A model generated the notes under the pieces. That model was given only the letters and a program-made list of their open reading frames with translations, was not told the DNA's origin and searched no databases. Both the position numbers and the translations under genes were made by a program. A stretch of DNA of 64,000 nt, from contig NZ_PDIZ01000001.1 of NCBI RefSeq assembly GCF_002563635.1, positions 62,001-126,000 of the forward strand. Reading direction: 5' to 3'. Origin of the DNA: Bacillus sp. es.036. Its GTDB lineage: Bacteria > Bacillota > Bacilli > Bacillales > Guptibacillaceae. How positions within the stretch are numbered: the stretch's first letter is position 1; the number at the start of each line of letters is the position of its first letter. Shown here piece after piece: positions 1 to 8,374 of the stretch.

Positions 1-214
1 CTACCTTTTCTTCTCCTTGCGTAACCGTGGCAGAGAATGTAACCTTTTCTCCTTTTTCTACTTTTTCAGGAGTATCAAGTGCAACATCAAGCGTTTCCAC
101 CTGCGTTTCTTCTGCTGTCGAATTGTTTTCAGTTTCATTCGCATTATCCTGTCCGCATGCCGCTAAAATAATCGCCACACTAAGAATAGAAACCAACGAT
201 CCTAATTTTTTCAT
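1..214 (-). CDS. Lipoprotein with YtkA-like domain (C-terminus outside window)
   Basis: The gene is cut by the window edge; about 71 N-terminal codons are present. The protein starts MKKLGSLVSIL and has a lipobox ending L-A-A-C at residues 17-20, so it should be a membrane-anchored lipoprotein. An Asn/Glu/Thr-rich linker follows. The last part, with DVALDTPEKVEKGEKVTF, resembles the first beta strands of YtkA/FixH-like domains found in Bacillus lipoproteins. A GGAAG ribosome site lies just before the ATG. The family call rests on a short stretch and is an inference. Confidence 0.7.
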   Translation of the reverse strand, partial: MKKLGSLVSILSVAIILAACGQDNANETENNSTAEETQVETLDVALDTPEKVEKGEKVTFSATVTQGEEKV

Positions 215-440
215 TTCATTCTTCCTTTCATTATCCACTAAACGATTTTCTAAGTTTACAGTATGACCAAAAATCGAATCTTGTAAACTCGATCAACACT
301 TTAATAGTAAGAAAGTTAGGCGGTGATCTCAAGTGGATATTAGATAGACATGTGACTAGCTCATGACAAAATGGTTTAACTCCTAGCTTGTCATAGGGAA
401 TTAAGCAAGGGATGAGAAAAAAGGTTAACCCCTAACAAGA

Positions 441-474
441 AGAAAACGGTTCGCTTGGAGAGGGAGCGTTTTCT
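441..474 (-). terminator. Intrinsic terminator after the GNAT gene
   Basis: The 8-base arms AGAAAACG and CGTTTTCT flank an 18-base loop. Read on the minus strand, the hairpin starts at the stop codon of the acetyltransferase gene and runs into a T-rich tract. Confidence 0.5.
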
Positions 475-1281
475 TTAAATCATAGGTGTGCCGGTTTGAA
501 AATGAATCATCATCCATTTCTCAATATCCTGAAATCCTATCCGTTTATAAATCTTACCTGCGTCAGGATTATCATAGAAAAGACAAAGCACTTTCCCTTC
601 GTGTAGAACCTCGAAACATAACTTACTCGTACATGTTGTAGCATAACCGTTCCGTTTATAGTCTGGTAAAGTGCACACGCCCACAACCATGGCGGATTGA
701 GAGTTTTCTGCTGCTGTAGAGGCGGCTGATACAGGCTGGCCGTCCCTTTCAATATAGTAGGTTCTCGATAAGCCTTTCTCTTGATTACGTTGTTTTTCCT
801 CTACGGTTTCGGTGGCATCAAACTCATCAATCTTATTATGTAGGGAATGAATTTTATTTAGATCATTTAAATCTGCTTTTTTCACTTCTTCTATGTTCTT
901 TAGGGAAAGCTGCTCCACGCTTTCACACTTTGCATAGAACAGTTCCCGACTTGAATGAGGGGAGTGTGAGATGTGTGGCTGAATGTGATTGGTTACTCGC
1001 TTTAGACCTGACATCATCAAGAAGGATGTATCATTTGAAATCACCTGTGCAAAACCTTCCGCATCAAATTCGGCAGGAGCAAAGGGGATATAGTTTCTTT
1101 CATATTTTAATAGAACAGCTCGTAATGTTCCGTCCTCAGAGAAATCTCCCCACAGCTTTTGGAATGGTTGATCATATCCGTAGGCTTCAATGTCTCCTAG
1201 TATAAACAAATTTTCAGCTGCATGCGGCGTTAGTAAGGAAAGGCATTGGTGATGGTCTTTTTCTGTTAATCGTCTAATCAA
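475..1281 (-). CDS. GNAT family N-acetyltransferase
   Basis: Predicted acetyl-CoA-dependent N-acyltransferase of about 268 residues; the substrate is unknown. The C-terminal half carries the GNAT core: MVVGVCTLPDYKRNGYATTC fits strand 4 and the acetyl-CoA loop (R/Q-x-x-G-x-G/A), followed by LCFEVLHEGKVLCLFYDN and a terminal IYKRIGF motif. The N-terminal half is a separate, less conserved domain. The frame stays open to a TTG at 1317, but the strong AAAGGAGGGA lies inside that extension, ten bases before a second TTG at 1281, so the shorter start is preferred. It is monocistronic, divergent from the large secreted-protein gene. Confidence 0.8.
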   Translation of the reverse strand: MIRRLTEKDHHQCLSLLTPHAAENLFILGDIEAYGYDQPFQKLWGDFSEDGTLRAVLLKYERNYIPFAPAEFDAEGFAQVISNDTSFLMMSGLKRVTNHIQPHISHSPHSSRELFYAKCESVEQLSLKNIEEVKKADLNDLNKIHSLHNKIDEFDATETVEEKQRNQEKGLSRTYYIERDGQPVSAASTAAENSQSAMVVGVCTLPDYKRNGYATTCTSKLCFEVLHEGKVLCLFYDNPDAGKIYKRIGFQDIEKWMMIHFQTGTPMI

Positions 1282-1449
1282 TTGGTTTATTCCCTCCTTT
1301 TGGATACTAACTTTCAATTTTACATAAGGAATTCAAAAAGTAAATAGATTCGGAAAATTTATCCTAATTTTACAATTTGTAAATAAGCCATTAATAGTTC
1401 AACTCTACTATAAGAGTGGGGGCCACTATGAATGAATTAGGGGGATGAA

Positions 1450-3570
1450 ATGAAAAGGAATAAAGGTTTTAAATTAGTCAGTGTAGGAATGATTGGATGC
1501 ATGTTACTTTCGATGATGTTTTCAACGATCATTGAAACCGCAGCACAAGCAGAGGAAGGTGGGTTCTATCCGCTTCTTATTACAGAAATATCACCGAATA
1601 TTAAAGGGGCGGAAGATTATGAGTATGTGGAGCTTTACAATAATACCAATCAGCCACTTTATTTAAACGATTACGAATTCCTTTATCGCTATACAGATGG
1701 AAGCGATCAAGACAAAAAACTGACTGTCGAACCAGCCGTCATCGCTCCAAGCGAAACAAAGGTGTTATGGTATAACAAAAGCGGCAAAACGATTGTTGAT
1801 TTTGAAAATCACTATGGAGTGAGCGACCTTCAAGATCATGTGATTAGTCTTGGTGGAGAAGAATTTAGTGGTTTTTCAAACGGAGGTAATCGAGGGGTTG
1901 TTCTCTTAGATGGAAAGGGGAATGAAATGCTTCATGCCAGTTATACTGGTGATCAGGCAGCTGAGGATTTGAGCGTCCATTATCAATATCCTACTGGTGA
2001 TAAAGAGATGGTCGTTTATCAAGCAAAACAAGCGCCAACACCAGGAAGTGTTGAGGAGTCCCAGGTTCCACTTAGTCCTCAACCATTATCGAATGTTGCT
2101 ATTACTCATGATGCACTGACAACGCAAAGTGCAAATGAAGATATGACGATTACTGCTGGAATAACAGCGGAAACCGAATTGCAACAAGTTTCGATTGTTT
2201 ATCAGGCATCTCAATTAGAAGTACCTGTTGAACTTCAAATGAAGAAAGTAGAAGATCCTTCAGAACCTTATGGAGGAGTCTACGAAGGCATCATCTCCAA
2301 AGAGAATTTTGCTTTTTCAAAGGAAATGACTTACTACATAAAGGTTGAAACAGCTCGATATACAAAGAACCATCCTATTCATTCCGGTGAGCCGTTTACA
2401 ATAAAAATAGAAGAAGCCTTAAAAAATGAGCCGCCGGTAATCACTCATGAAGTTCCTCAACCAACTGGAAATCAAGATGTGACAATTTCCGCGGAAATAA
2501 AAGACGATACTGGGGTGCAATCTGCCGTATTATTCTATCGTCAGGATGAAGAGATGGAACCAGTCTCCATTCCTATGGAGATTGAAGAGGGAGATGTGTA
2601 TACAGCCGTTATTCCATCTAAAAAGCTTTGGTCTAATAAAATTGTCTATACGATTGAAGCGAATGATGGCAAGCACTCAGTGACTTCTGAAGAGTATCAA
2701 ATTAACGTTGATCGTCCGGAAATTGATTCAGGGAAATTGCCAGAGTTACTCGTTACAGAAGTTGTTCCTGATTCAACGAATGTTAACGGAGCGGATGGGT
2801 ATGAATTTATCGAGGTTTACAATACGACAGATCAAGCAATTAACTTCAAGGATTATAAAATCCAGTATCGGTACCCGATGGATGGCCCGGAAGCAGATTT
2901 GATTTGGTCACCTCAAAAAGAAGATGTCACCATTCCTTCAGGTCAATCAATGGTTTTTTGGATTATCAATTCAGCAAATCAAAACGAAACGGTTGCTGAT
3001 TTTAACAAGAATTACGGATCAGCGCTAGTTGAAAATGAATCCATTGTAAAAGTAGAATCGAATGGGATGTCGAATAGCAGTTCCCGAGGAATCCTTGTTG
3101 CAACGAATACGGGGAAAGAGATTTCGATTGGTAATTATAACGATCAGGTCGGCATTGATGATACCGCTGCAAATAAAGGGATTCTTTATACGTATCCAAC
3201 AGATGGTACACAAATATTAAGGAAAATCAGCAGTGCTACTGAGCCAGCTTCTCCAGGTAATGTGTTACCAGGTCAGGTACCCGCTGATTTAATCAAGGTA
3301 GAAGAAGATAGCGAACCCCCTTCTATTGAAGCGCTACATGATTTTGAGAAAATGAAGCAAACAGAAAATATCGAACTAATCTTTGATGCCGAGGATAATC
3401 ATCTTGTGAAGACAGTAGCACTTTTCTATAAGCATGAGAGTGAAGAGAACTTCCGCAAAGTGTATTTAAAAGAAGACTTTGACGATACATTCTATCATCG
3501 TAAAAGATGGCGATATTCTCTCTGGAAAGGAAATCATAAAAGGTGCGGCAGATGGAGCAACACCAGATGA
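1450..3570 (+). CDS. 5' portion: signal peptide and two lamin-tail domains
   Basis: This open frame gives 706 residues, of which about the first 683 look genuine. Residues 1-35 are a signal peptide (basic start, hydrophobic core, cleavage near AAQAEEG). Lamin-tail domains are visible near residues 40-190 (LLITEISPN, EYVELYNNT, VLLDGKGNEM) and 430-600 (LLVTEVVPDS, EFIEVYNTT). Between and after them lie repeated modules with the pattern 'V-LFY ... Y-I---DG'. The last 23 residues after FDDTFYH are out of frame, read from a displaced segment, and end at a spurious stop. If expressed, it would be a truncated exported protein without the enzyme domain. Confidence 0.75.
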   Translation: MKRNKGFKLVSVGMIGCMLLSMMFSTIIETAAQAEEGGFYPLLITEISPNIKGAEDYEYVELYNNTNQPLYLNDYEFLYRYTDGSDQDKKLTVEPAVIAPSETKVLWYNKSGKTIVDFENHYGVSDLQDHVISLGGEEFSGFSNGGNRGVVLLDGKGNEMLHASYTGDQAAEDLSVHYQYPTGDKEMVVYQAKQAPTPGSVEESQVPLSPQPLSNVAITHDALTTQSANEDMTITAGITAETELQQVSIVYQASQLEVPVELQMKKVEDPSEPYGGVYEGIISKENFAFSKEMTYYIKVETARYTKNHPIHSGEPFTIKIEEALKNEPPVITHEVPQPTGNQDVTISAEIKDDTGVQSAVLFYRQDEEMEPVSIPMEIEEGDVYTAVIPSKKLWSNKIVYTIEANDGKHSVTSEEYQINVDRPEIDSGKLPELLVTEVVPDSTNVNGADGYEFIEVYNTTDQAINFKDYKIQYRYPMDGPEADLIWSPQKEDVTIPSGQSMVFWIINSANQNETVADFNKNYGSALVENESIVKVESNGMSNSSSRGILVATNTGKEISIGNYNDQVGIDDTAANKGILYTYPTDGTQILRKISSATEPASPGNVLPGQVPADLIKVEEDSEPPSIEALHDFEKMKQTENIELIFDAEDNHLVKTVALFYKHESEENFRKVYLKEDFDDTFYHRKRWRYSLWKGNHKRCGRWSNTR

Positions 3571-3892
3571 TCTCCTTCTAAAAATCGATGGGGAAGAGCC
3601 AACAAACACGTTTAAAGCATTACACCATTTATTCACCCGATTTAATTGGTAGAAATGGAATTGAGTATTATACGGAAGTATCTGATGGAACGAACCGTAT
3701 CAAAAGTGAGGTAAAAAAGATTGAGATTGAACAGCCAGTGAAGGAGGCCGTTCGATTAAATGCTATTTCAAGCTGACTGGATTGGATCGGAACCGATAGC
3801 GTCATGTAGCGATTGATTGTATCATCAAAAATAAGAAGCGCTTCTTCTCCCATCGTCACGCCATTTTTGAAAAAGAGATTTGTTTTCTTCAC
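3499..3892. other. Scrambled core of the lamin-tail gene (segments C, B, inverted D)
   Basis: Three coding blocks are out of order. Block C (about 3499-3620, frame of 3500) encodes a peptide starting VKDGDILSGKEI. Block B (about 3621-3762, frame of 3618) encodes HYTIYSPDLIGRNGIEYY. Block D (about 3763-3892) only makes sense on the minus strand, encoding KKTNLFFKNGVTMGEEAL and ending PIQSSQLEI. Removing 3499-3620 joins A to B exactly in frame at a shared CAT. The joined peptide then matches the paralogous module upstream in the same protein ('SAVLFY...KIVYTIEANDG' against 'TVALFY...GIEYYTEVSDG'). The inferred ancestral order is A-B-C-D-E. Confidence 0.8.
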
Positions 3893-6337
3893 ATGAACCA
3901 AAATACGATTAGCATTCGTTCTGGAACGAAAGTATCACCATTTGACGACAATTCAGAAGAAAACCGTGATGATTTCTATGTCAAGAATATTCGACTTGTC
4001 ATGAGTGATGGCACAATGATTCAAGACGAAGCTTATATGAATCCAGAACAGGAACTTACAATTGGAGACGGGGGAGGAGCTGCTCCAGTTATCGATTTTA
4101 ACTTTACTCTTTCAGAAGACCTCTTTTCTTCTCTTGCTTACCAGTGGGATACAAGAAAGACAAGGGACGGTTTGCATACCATTCAGGTTCGCGATCCTAA
4201 GAAAGGGAGCATGGAAAAAACAGTTCTTGTTGATAATACAGCTCCAACGATCCTCCCAACGATAGAAACAAAAGAATATAAAGGGAAGTTTACGATTGAT
4301 GCACAGCTTGTTGATAAAACATCAGGGATGGAAGAGCTAACCGCAACGCTTGATGGAGAAACAATCGAATTGCCTTATGAGACATCTTCTGTTGAACTAG
4401 AGGCTGGTGAGCACGTTGCGGTATTTACAGGATATGATGTAGCTGGAAACAAAGCAGAAGAAAAGGTTCCATTTACAGTAGTAGAAGAACAGCCTGAAAA
4501 ACCTGAAGTCATTTCACCAGAGAATGGAGAAGGAAATGTAACAGGAAACCCAAAGCTAAAAGTACTTGTGGAAGATCCAACAAATGATAAGTTAGACGTT
4601 GATTTTTATAAAGGCTATCAATATTCCGCTGGAGATAAAAATATTAGCGTCCATGCGAACACAGTAGATACAGAACCGCCTGGCGTTTTTGAACCAGAAG
4701 GGGAGAAAGCATTCACTGAAAAAGAGATTCAGCTAATTTCAGAAGTAGATCAACAATATATGACCACTGATTCAACAACTCAATTCCCATATCACCGTTT
4801 TGATATTGAGGTAGAAGAGGCGGTTCAGGATGGTGATCGAATTGCTCTTAATTGGAAAGGAAAATCATTAGAAGGAAGAAAAGTATCGATGTATGCCTGG
4901 AACCATAATCAGGAAAACTGGTATCCGATTGTGCAGCAGATCGCACCAGAAGGAGATTTCACTCTTGAAGGATCTGTCACGGCCAAAGATTATGTGAAAG
5001 ACCAAAAAGTGACGGTTCTTGTTCAAGACGAAATTCCAGAAAATCGTAATCAATATGATTATACGTTTGTATGGATGAGCGATACGCAATATTATTCTGA
5101 GAGCTATCCGTATATTTATCAAAAGCAAACTGAGTGGATTAAAGATCAGCAAGAAGAAATGAAAATTAAATACGTGTTCCATACCGGAGATTTAGTGGAT
5201 GAAGCGGATAAAGTCTACCAGTGGAACAATGCAGATGCAAGTATGAAAGTGCTTGATGATGCCGGCATTCGTTACGGTGTTCTAGCAGGTAACCATGATG
5301 TTGATAATAAAACCGGTGACTATACAGCCTTTTCGAAGTATTTTGGAGAGTCGCGCTTTAACGGTCGAGATTATTATGGTGAGTCTTATCAAGATAACAG
5401 GGGACACTATGACCTTATCTCTGAGAATGGCAATGATTATCTGATGCTTTATATGGGCTGGGGAATTGAGCAAGAGGAAATCGACTGGATGAATGCTGTT
5501 TTAGCTCAGTATCCTGATCGAATGGCGATTCTATCTTTCCATGAATATTTGCTTGTTTCAGGAAATCGAAGCCCACTTGCAGACGAAATCTATGAAAAGG
5601 TTGTTGTGCCAAATAAGAATGTTGTTGCAACTTTATCAGGCCATTACCATGACAGTGAGTTATTAGTAAATGAAATTGATGACGATGGTGATGGGAGAGC
5701 AGATCGAAACGTGTATCAAATTCTTGCAGACTATCAGGGAGGACCAGAAGGCGGGCAGGGGTATTTACGTTTGTTACATGTCGATGTTGCGAATAATCGA
5801 ATCTATATGAACACATATTCTCCTTACTTAGATGATTATAACTTCTATGATAATGAGCAATACCCAGGAAAAGATGAATTTACGATTGATCTTAATCTAG
5901 AGCCACAAGTGAAACGTGTAGCGACTGATTATTTTGAAGTAAATGTTTATACGGAAGAAAAAATCGGTTCAGATCGCGGTGTAAGGAGTGGAGCCATTGC
6001 TGAAGCGAAATGGAAGAAGCTTGCTAAAGGTGAAACGTATTATTGGTATGCCACCGCTTCTGATCAGTTTGGGGGGAAAACAACGTCTGACATCTGGCAC
6101 TTTACAATGAAGGGGTCAAAAAATGAGAGAGTCGAAAAAGAGAAAGATAAAGAACCTACTCAAAAAGAGGATCTAAAAAAAGAGGATAAAGAAGTAAAAG
6201 AAGATAAGAAAGGTGAGAATGGGATTAAGAAAGTTCAAACGAAAGATGAACAAAAACCTAAACCGAACGATGAGCTTGTAGATGAAGAGAATTCAAGCAG
6301 TGAGCAAGTAAACGAAGAAGATCCTGAGAATAAATAA
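3893..6337 (+). CDS. 3' portion: metallophosphoesterase domain and charged tail
   Basis: This 814-codon frame continues the secreted protein from NTISIRSGTKVSPFDD. The calcineurin-like phosphoesterase domain lies at about residues 385-640 and has the expected metal-ligand motifs in order: MSDTQYY, HTGDLVDEAD, LAGNHDVD, SFHEY and LSGHYHDSE. A GDGRAD-type loop and a fibronectin-like segment ending TTSDIWHFTMKG follow, then a tail of about 75 residues almost entirely Lys, Glu, Asp and Gln. The ATG at 3893 has no ribosome site and sits right at the inversion edge, so independent translation is doubtful. The domain itself looks intact. Confidence 0.75.
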   Translation: MNQNTISIRSGTKVSPFDDNSEENRDDFYVKNIRLVMSDGTMIQDEAYMNPEQELTIGDGGGAAPVIDFNFTLSEDLFSSLAYQWDTRKTRDGLHTIQVRDPKKGSMEKTVLVDNTAPTILPTIETKEYKGKFTIDAQLVDKTSGMEELTATLDGETIELPYETSSVELEAGEHVAVFTGYDVAGNKAEEKVPFTVVEEQPEKPEVISPENGEGNVTGNPKLKVLVEDPTNDKLDVDFYKGYQYSAGDKNISVHANTVDTEPPGVFEPEGEKAFTEKEIQLISEVDQQYMTTDSTTQFPYHRFDIEVEEAVQDGDRIALNWKGKSLEGRKVSMYAWNHNQENWYPIVQQIAPEGDFTLEGSVTAKDYVKDQKVTVLVQDEIPENRNQYDYTFVWMSDTQYYSESYPYIYQKQTEWIKDQQEEMKIKYVFHTGDLVDEADKVYQWNNADASMKVLDDAGIRYGVLAGNHDVDNKTGDYTAFSKYFGESRFNGRDYYGESYQDNRGHYDLISENGNDYLMLYMGWGIEQEEIDWMNAVLAQYPDRMAILSFHEYLLVSGNRSPLADEIYEKVVVPNKNVVATLSGHYHDSELLVNEIDDDGDGRADRNVYQILADYQGGPEGGQGYLRLLHVDVANNRIYMNTYSPYLDDYNFYDNEQYPGKDEFTIDLNLEPQVKRVATDYFEVNVYTEEKIGSDRGVRSGAIAEAKWKKLAKGETYYWYATASDQFGGKTTSDIWHFTMKGSKNERVEKEKDKEPTQKEDLKKEDKEVKEDKKGENGIKKVQTKDEQKPKPNDELVDEENSSSEQVNEEDPENK

Positions 6338-6344
6338 TTTTGCG

Positions 6345-6378
6345 GAGATCGTGAGTCTGACTCACGATCTCTTTGTTT
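6345..6378 (+). terminator. Intrinsic terminator
   Basis: Perfect 11-bp stem GAGATCGTGAG / CTCACGATCTC with a 5-base loop, followed by TTTGTTTT, directly after the secreted-protein stop codon. Confidence 0.85.
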
Positions 6379-6453
6379 TGGAAGGAAATATACGCTCTAT
6401 AACAGAAGTGAAGAGAGAGAAGTGTGAGCAAACAATGAAAGGAATTAAGAAGG

Positions 6454-7140
6454 ATGATAAAAGGAATTCTCTTTGACCTGGATGAAACACTTTTAAATCG
6501 AAAAGAATCGGTGGAATCTTTTATACAAGATCAGTATAAGCGCTACAAACCCTATTTGGCAGGAGTAAAAGGAGAAACGTATTGCTCTCGTTTCATTGAA
6601 CTTGATAACAACGGATACACGTGGAAAGATAGCGTCTATGAGAGGTTAGTAGATGAATATCAATTACCGTTATCTTCTGTAGAGCTTTTAGATGATTATC
6701 TTCTTTATTTTAAACAGCATTGTCACCCTTTTCCAGGCATGCTAGAAATGCTTGAGGCGTTGAAAAAACGGCACTACAAACTTGGCATCATTACAAATGG
6801 AAGAACGTCATTTCAACTAAGCAATATTCGTGCTCTTGGAATTGAAGTGTATTTTGATACCATTGTTATTTCAGAGAAGGAAGAAGTAAAAAAACCTGAG
6901 AAAACGATATTTCGACGAGCACTTGAACGTATCGGTTTAGAAGCTCATGAAGCAGTTTTTGTAGGAGATCATCTCATTAACGACATAAAAGGTGCGAAAG
7001 ACGTAGGGATGAAAGCGATATGGAAAAAACGAGATAAGGAAATCGTAGAGACGGGGATAGACTACGTCTATTCGTTGATCGACCTATTATCCGTTGTAGA
7101 GGAATGGAATGCGAATAGAAACAAAACTAATCAACATTGA
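6454..7140 (+). CDS. HAD-superfamily phosphatase (YjjG/YfnB-like)
   Basis: Cytoplasmic haloacid-dehalogenase phosphohydrolase of 228 residues, the usual length for the class with a helical cap. Motif I is FDLDETLLN (nucleophile and acid/base Asp near residues 8 and 10), motif II IITNGR, motif III the Lys in VKKPEKTIF, and motif IV FVGDHLINDIKGA. The closest family by motif spacing is the nucleotidase-like YjjG/YfnB group, so a small phosphomonoester or nucleotide is the likely substrate; this is inferred. An AGAAGG site precedes the ATG. The stop codon lies two bases from the end of the convergent hydrolase gene, with no obvious terminator between them. Confidence 0.85.
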   Translation: MIKGILFDLDETLLNRKESVESFIQDQYKRYKPYLAGVKGETYCSRFIELDNNGYTWKDSVYERLVDEYQLPLSSVELLDDYLLYFKQHCHPFPGMLEMLEALKKRHYKLGIITNGRTSFQLSNIRALGIEVYFDTIVISEKEEVKKPEKTIFRRALERIGLEAHEAVFVGDHLINDIKGAKDVGMKAIWKKRDKEIVETGIDYVYSLIDLLSVVEEWNANRNKTNQH

Positions 7141-7142
7141 AC

Positions 7143-7670
7143 CTAGCGAAGCCTGTCTACAAATTGATCAGTTGAGATGGTGTTTGCAAACCATTGAAGC
7201 GTATGATTATGATGTTGAATCATTTGTGAAGCCTTTAGAATCGGCGTATCCCAGGTACTATGTGCATCTTCAATTAAATGTGTAGAAAAGCCTTTAGAGT
7301 GGGCACTTCGGCATGTTGTATCGATACAAACTTCTGTTTGAAGGCCGGCGATGAGTAAGTTTTTGATCCCATTGTCATGTAGCTGTTTTTCAAGAGTTGT
7401 TTCACAAAAGGAATCGGGTGTCGTTTTCTGAATCACGAGATCGTCTTTTTCAACAGTTAGAAAAGGATGAAGCTTCCAGTTTTCGCTATGTCGCTGTAAA
7501 TTTAATCCTTTGGACTCGTGTTGAATGTAGAAGATGGGCATTTGTTTCGATTTAGCAGATGCGATCAGTTTTTTAAGGTTATATAAAAGTTTTGCATCAT
7601 GATAGACGGATCCTCCGCGTTGAAACATGCGATTTTGAACATCGATAATGAGAAGTGCAGTTTCTTGCAA
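7143..7670 (-). CDS. Cysteine hydrolase, isochorismatase family
   Basis: Predicted amidase of the isochorismatase/nicotinamidase fold, 175 residues with the chosen start. The catalytic triad is visible: Asp in LLIIDVQNRMF, Lys in VIQKTTPDSF and Cys in AGLQTEVCIDTTCRSA (nicotinamidases and related enzymes use these three). The frame is open from an ATG at 7700, but GGAGGGGGAG lies about 7 bases before a TTG at 7670, giving MQETALLIIDVQ, which fits family N-termini better. The physiological substrate cannot be told from sequence. A LexA-like palindrome sits 24-37 bases upstream of this start. Confidence 0.85.
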   Translation of the reverse strand: MQETALLIIDVQNRMFQRGGSVYHDAKLLYNLKKLIASAKSKQMPIFYIQHESKGLNLQRHSENWKLHPFLTVEKDDLVIQKTTPDSFCETTLEKQLHDNGIKNLLIAGLQTEVCIDTTCRSAHSKGFSTHLIEDAHSTWDTPILKASQMIQHHNHTLQWFANTISTDQFVDRLR

Positions 7671-7693
7671 AAATATCTCCCCCTCCAATAATA

Positions 7694-7707
7694 AGAACAA
7701 GTGTTCT
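7694..7707 (-). promoter_or_regulatory. Candidate LexA (SOS) box
   Basis: AGAACAAGTGTTCT is a palindrome with a two-base centre. It contains GAAC-N4-GTTC, and the N4 (AAGT) satisfies the Bacillus consensus CGAACRNRYGTTYG; only the outermost bases differ. It lies in the ohr/hydrolase intergenic region, close upstream of the hydrolase start. Confidence 0.4.
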
Positions 7708-7757
7708 GTTATTTATAATACACTTATCAAAAGAAAAATTCAATCTGTATTTGAAAA

Positions 7758-7784
7758 AAACATTCATTGGCACTATGAATGTTT
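7758..7784. promoter_or_regulatory. 9-bp inverted repeat upstream of ohr
   Basis: AAACATTCA and TGAATGTTT form a perfect inverted repeat with a 9-base spacer, about 60 bases upstream of the ohr start. This is the expected place for a repressor site. It does not resemble the published OhrR operator closely, so the binding protein is unknown. Confidence 0.4.
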
Positions 7785-7844
7785 AAAACAGGTAAAAAAA
7801 GGGGACATTTCAGTTGTATGCAAATTAGAAGGAGCTGATATTCA

Positions 7845-8264
7845 ATGAGTAATGTAATGTTTACTTCACAAGCAACTGCAGAAGGCGGACGTAATGGACA
7901 AGTTAAATCTTCGGACGGTTTAATTGACTTAAATCTTGTTATGCCAACAGAGAAATCAAGCGAAACAGGCTCAAACCCTGAGCAACTGTTTGCTGCTGCT
8001 TATGCCGCTTGCTATGATGGTGCATTAAACCTTGTGGCATCGAAGAAAAAAATGGACATTGATTCAAAAATCACAGCAGACGTTAGCTTGTTGAAAGATG
8101 AAGCAGATAATGGCTTCAAAATTGGCGCAGCCCTTACTGTAGAAATTAAAGGTGTTAGCCAGGAAGACGCAGAAATGTTAGCAAAAGAAGCTCACAAAGT
8201 ATGTCCTTACTCTAAGGCAACACGAGGCAATATTGACGTAGAAATTAACGCAAAAGCTGTTTAA
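7845..8264 (+). CDS. ohr: Organic hydroperoxide resistance protein Ohr
   Basis: Thiol peroxidase of the Ohr/OsmC fold, 139 residues (normal length), which reduces organic and fatty-acid hydroperoxides in the cytoplasm. Both catalytic cysteines are present in the Ohr context: AAAYAACYDGALN and HKVCPYSKATRGN. The N-terminal segment with SSDG-IDLNLVMP and the SNPEQLFAA motif are typical of Ohr rather than OsmC. AGAAGGAGCTGATATTCA precedes the ATG. An IS element begins five bases after the stop codon, so the native downstream terminator is displaced. No ohrR lies beside it in this window. Confidence 0.95.
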   Translation: MSNVMFTSQATAEGGRNGQVKSSDGLIDLNLVMPTEKSSETGSNPEQLFAAAYAACYDGALNLVASKKKMDIDSKITADVSLLKDEADNGFKIGAALTVEIKGVSQEDAEMLAKEAHKVCPYSKATRGNIDVEINAKAV

Positions 8265-8310
8265 TAGCTAAAGAGGCTGGGACATAACTAGCCTGAAATA
8301 TCGATAAAAA

Positions 8311-8348
8311 GGTTCCGTTCATCGTTTTTGATGAACGGAACCTTTTTT
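8311..8348. terminator. Hairpin at left end of the IS
   Basis: 13-bp perfect stem GGTTCCGTTCATC / GATGAACGGAACC with a 6-base loop. A-rich and T-rich flanks make it a bidirectional terminator. It would stop both transposase transcripts and read-through from ohr. Confidence 0.8.
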
Positions 8349-8374
8349 GTTCGGTTATTCCTAAGATTATTGGA

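Larger units (their letters stand above)
1450..6337 (+). pseudogene. Large secreted lamin-tail / metallophosphoesterase protein, internally scrambled
   Basis: Together the pieces describe one secreted protein of roughly 1,600 residues: signal peptide, two lamin-tail domains, repeated beta-sandwich modules, a calcineurin-like phosphoesterase domain, a fibronectin-like stretch and a charged Lys/Glu/Asp tail. The gene starts with a good ATG (GGGGGATGAA just upstream) and ends before a terminator at 6345-6371. Between 3499 and 3892 the reading frame breaks three times and one piece lies on the opposite strand. An intact full-length product therefore cannot be made from this sequence. Either the gene is inactivated in this strain or the assembly is wrong here. 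Relatives of this type are extracellular, cell-wall-associated nuclease or phosphatase-like proteins; the substrate is not inferable. Confidence 0.85.

Noticed and set aside
3588-3776. A 62-codon plus-strand gene
   Set aside because: It is block B of the scrambled gene, read from a chance ATG in block C.
3668-3901. A 77-codon minus-strand gene
   Set aside because: Its first part is the inverted block of the lamin-tail gene and the rest is antisense to block B; it is not an independent gene.
5415-5816. Long minus-strand frames inside the phosphoesterase region
   Set aside because: Antisense shadows of a region with clear coding motifs on the plus strand.
7648-7848. A 66-codon plus-strand gene upstream of ohr
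   Set aside because: It covers the intergenic region with the LexA-like box and inverted repeat, has no ribosome site and overlaps the hydrolase start.
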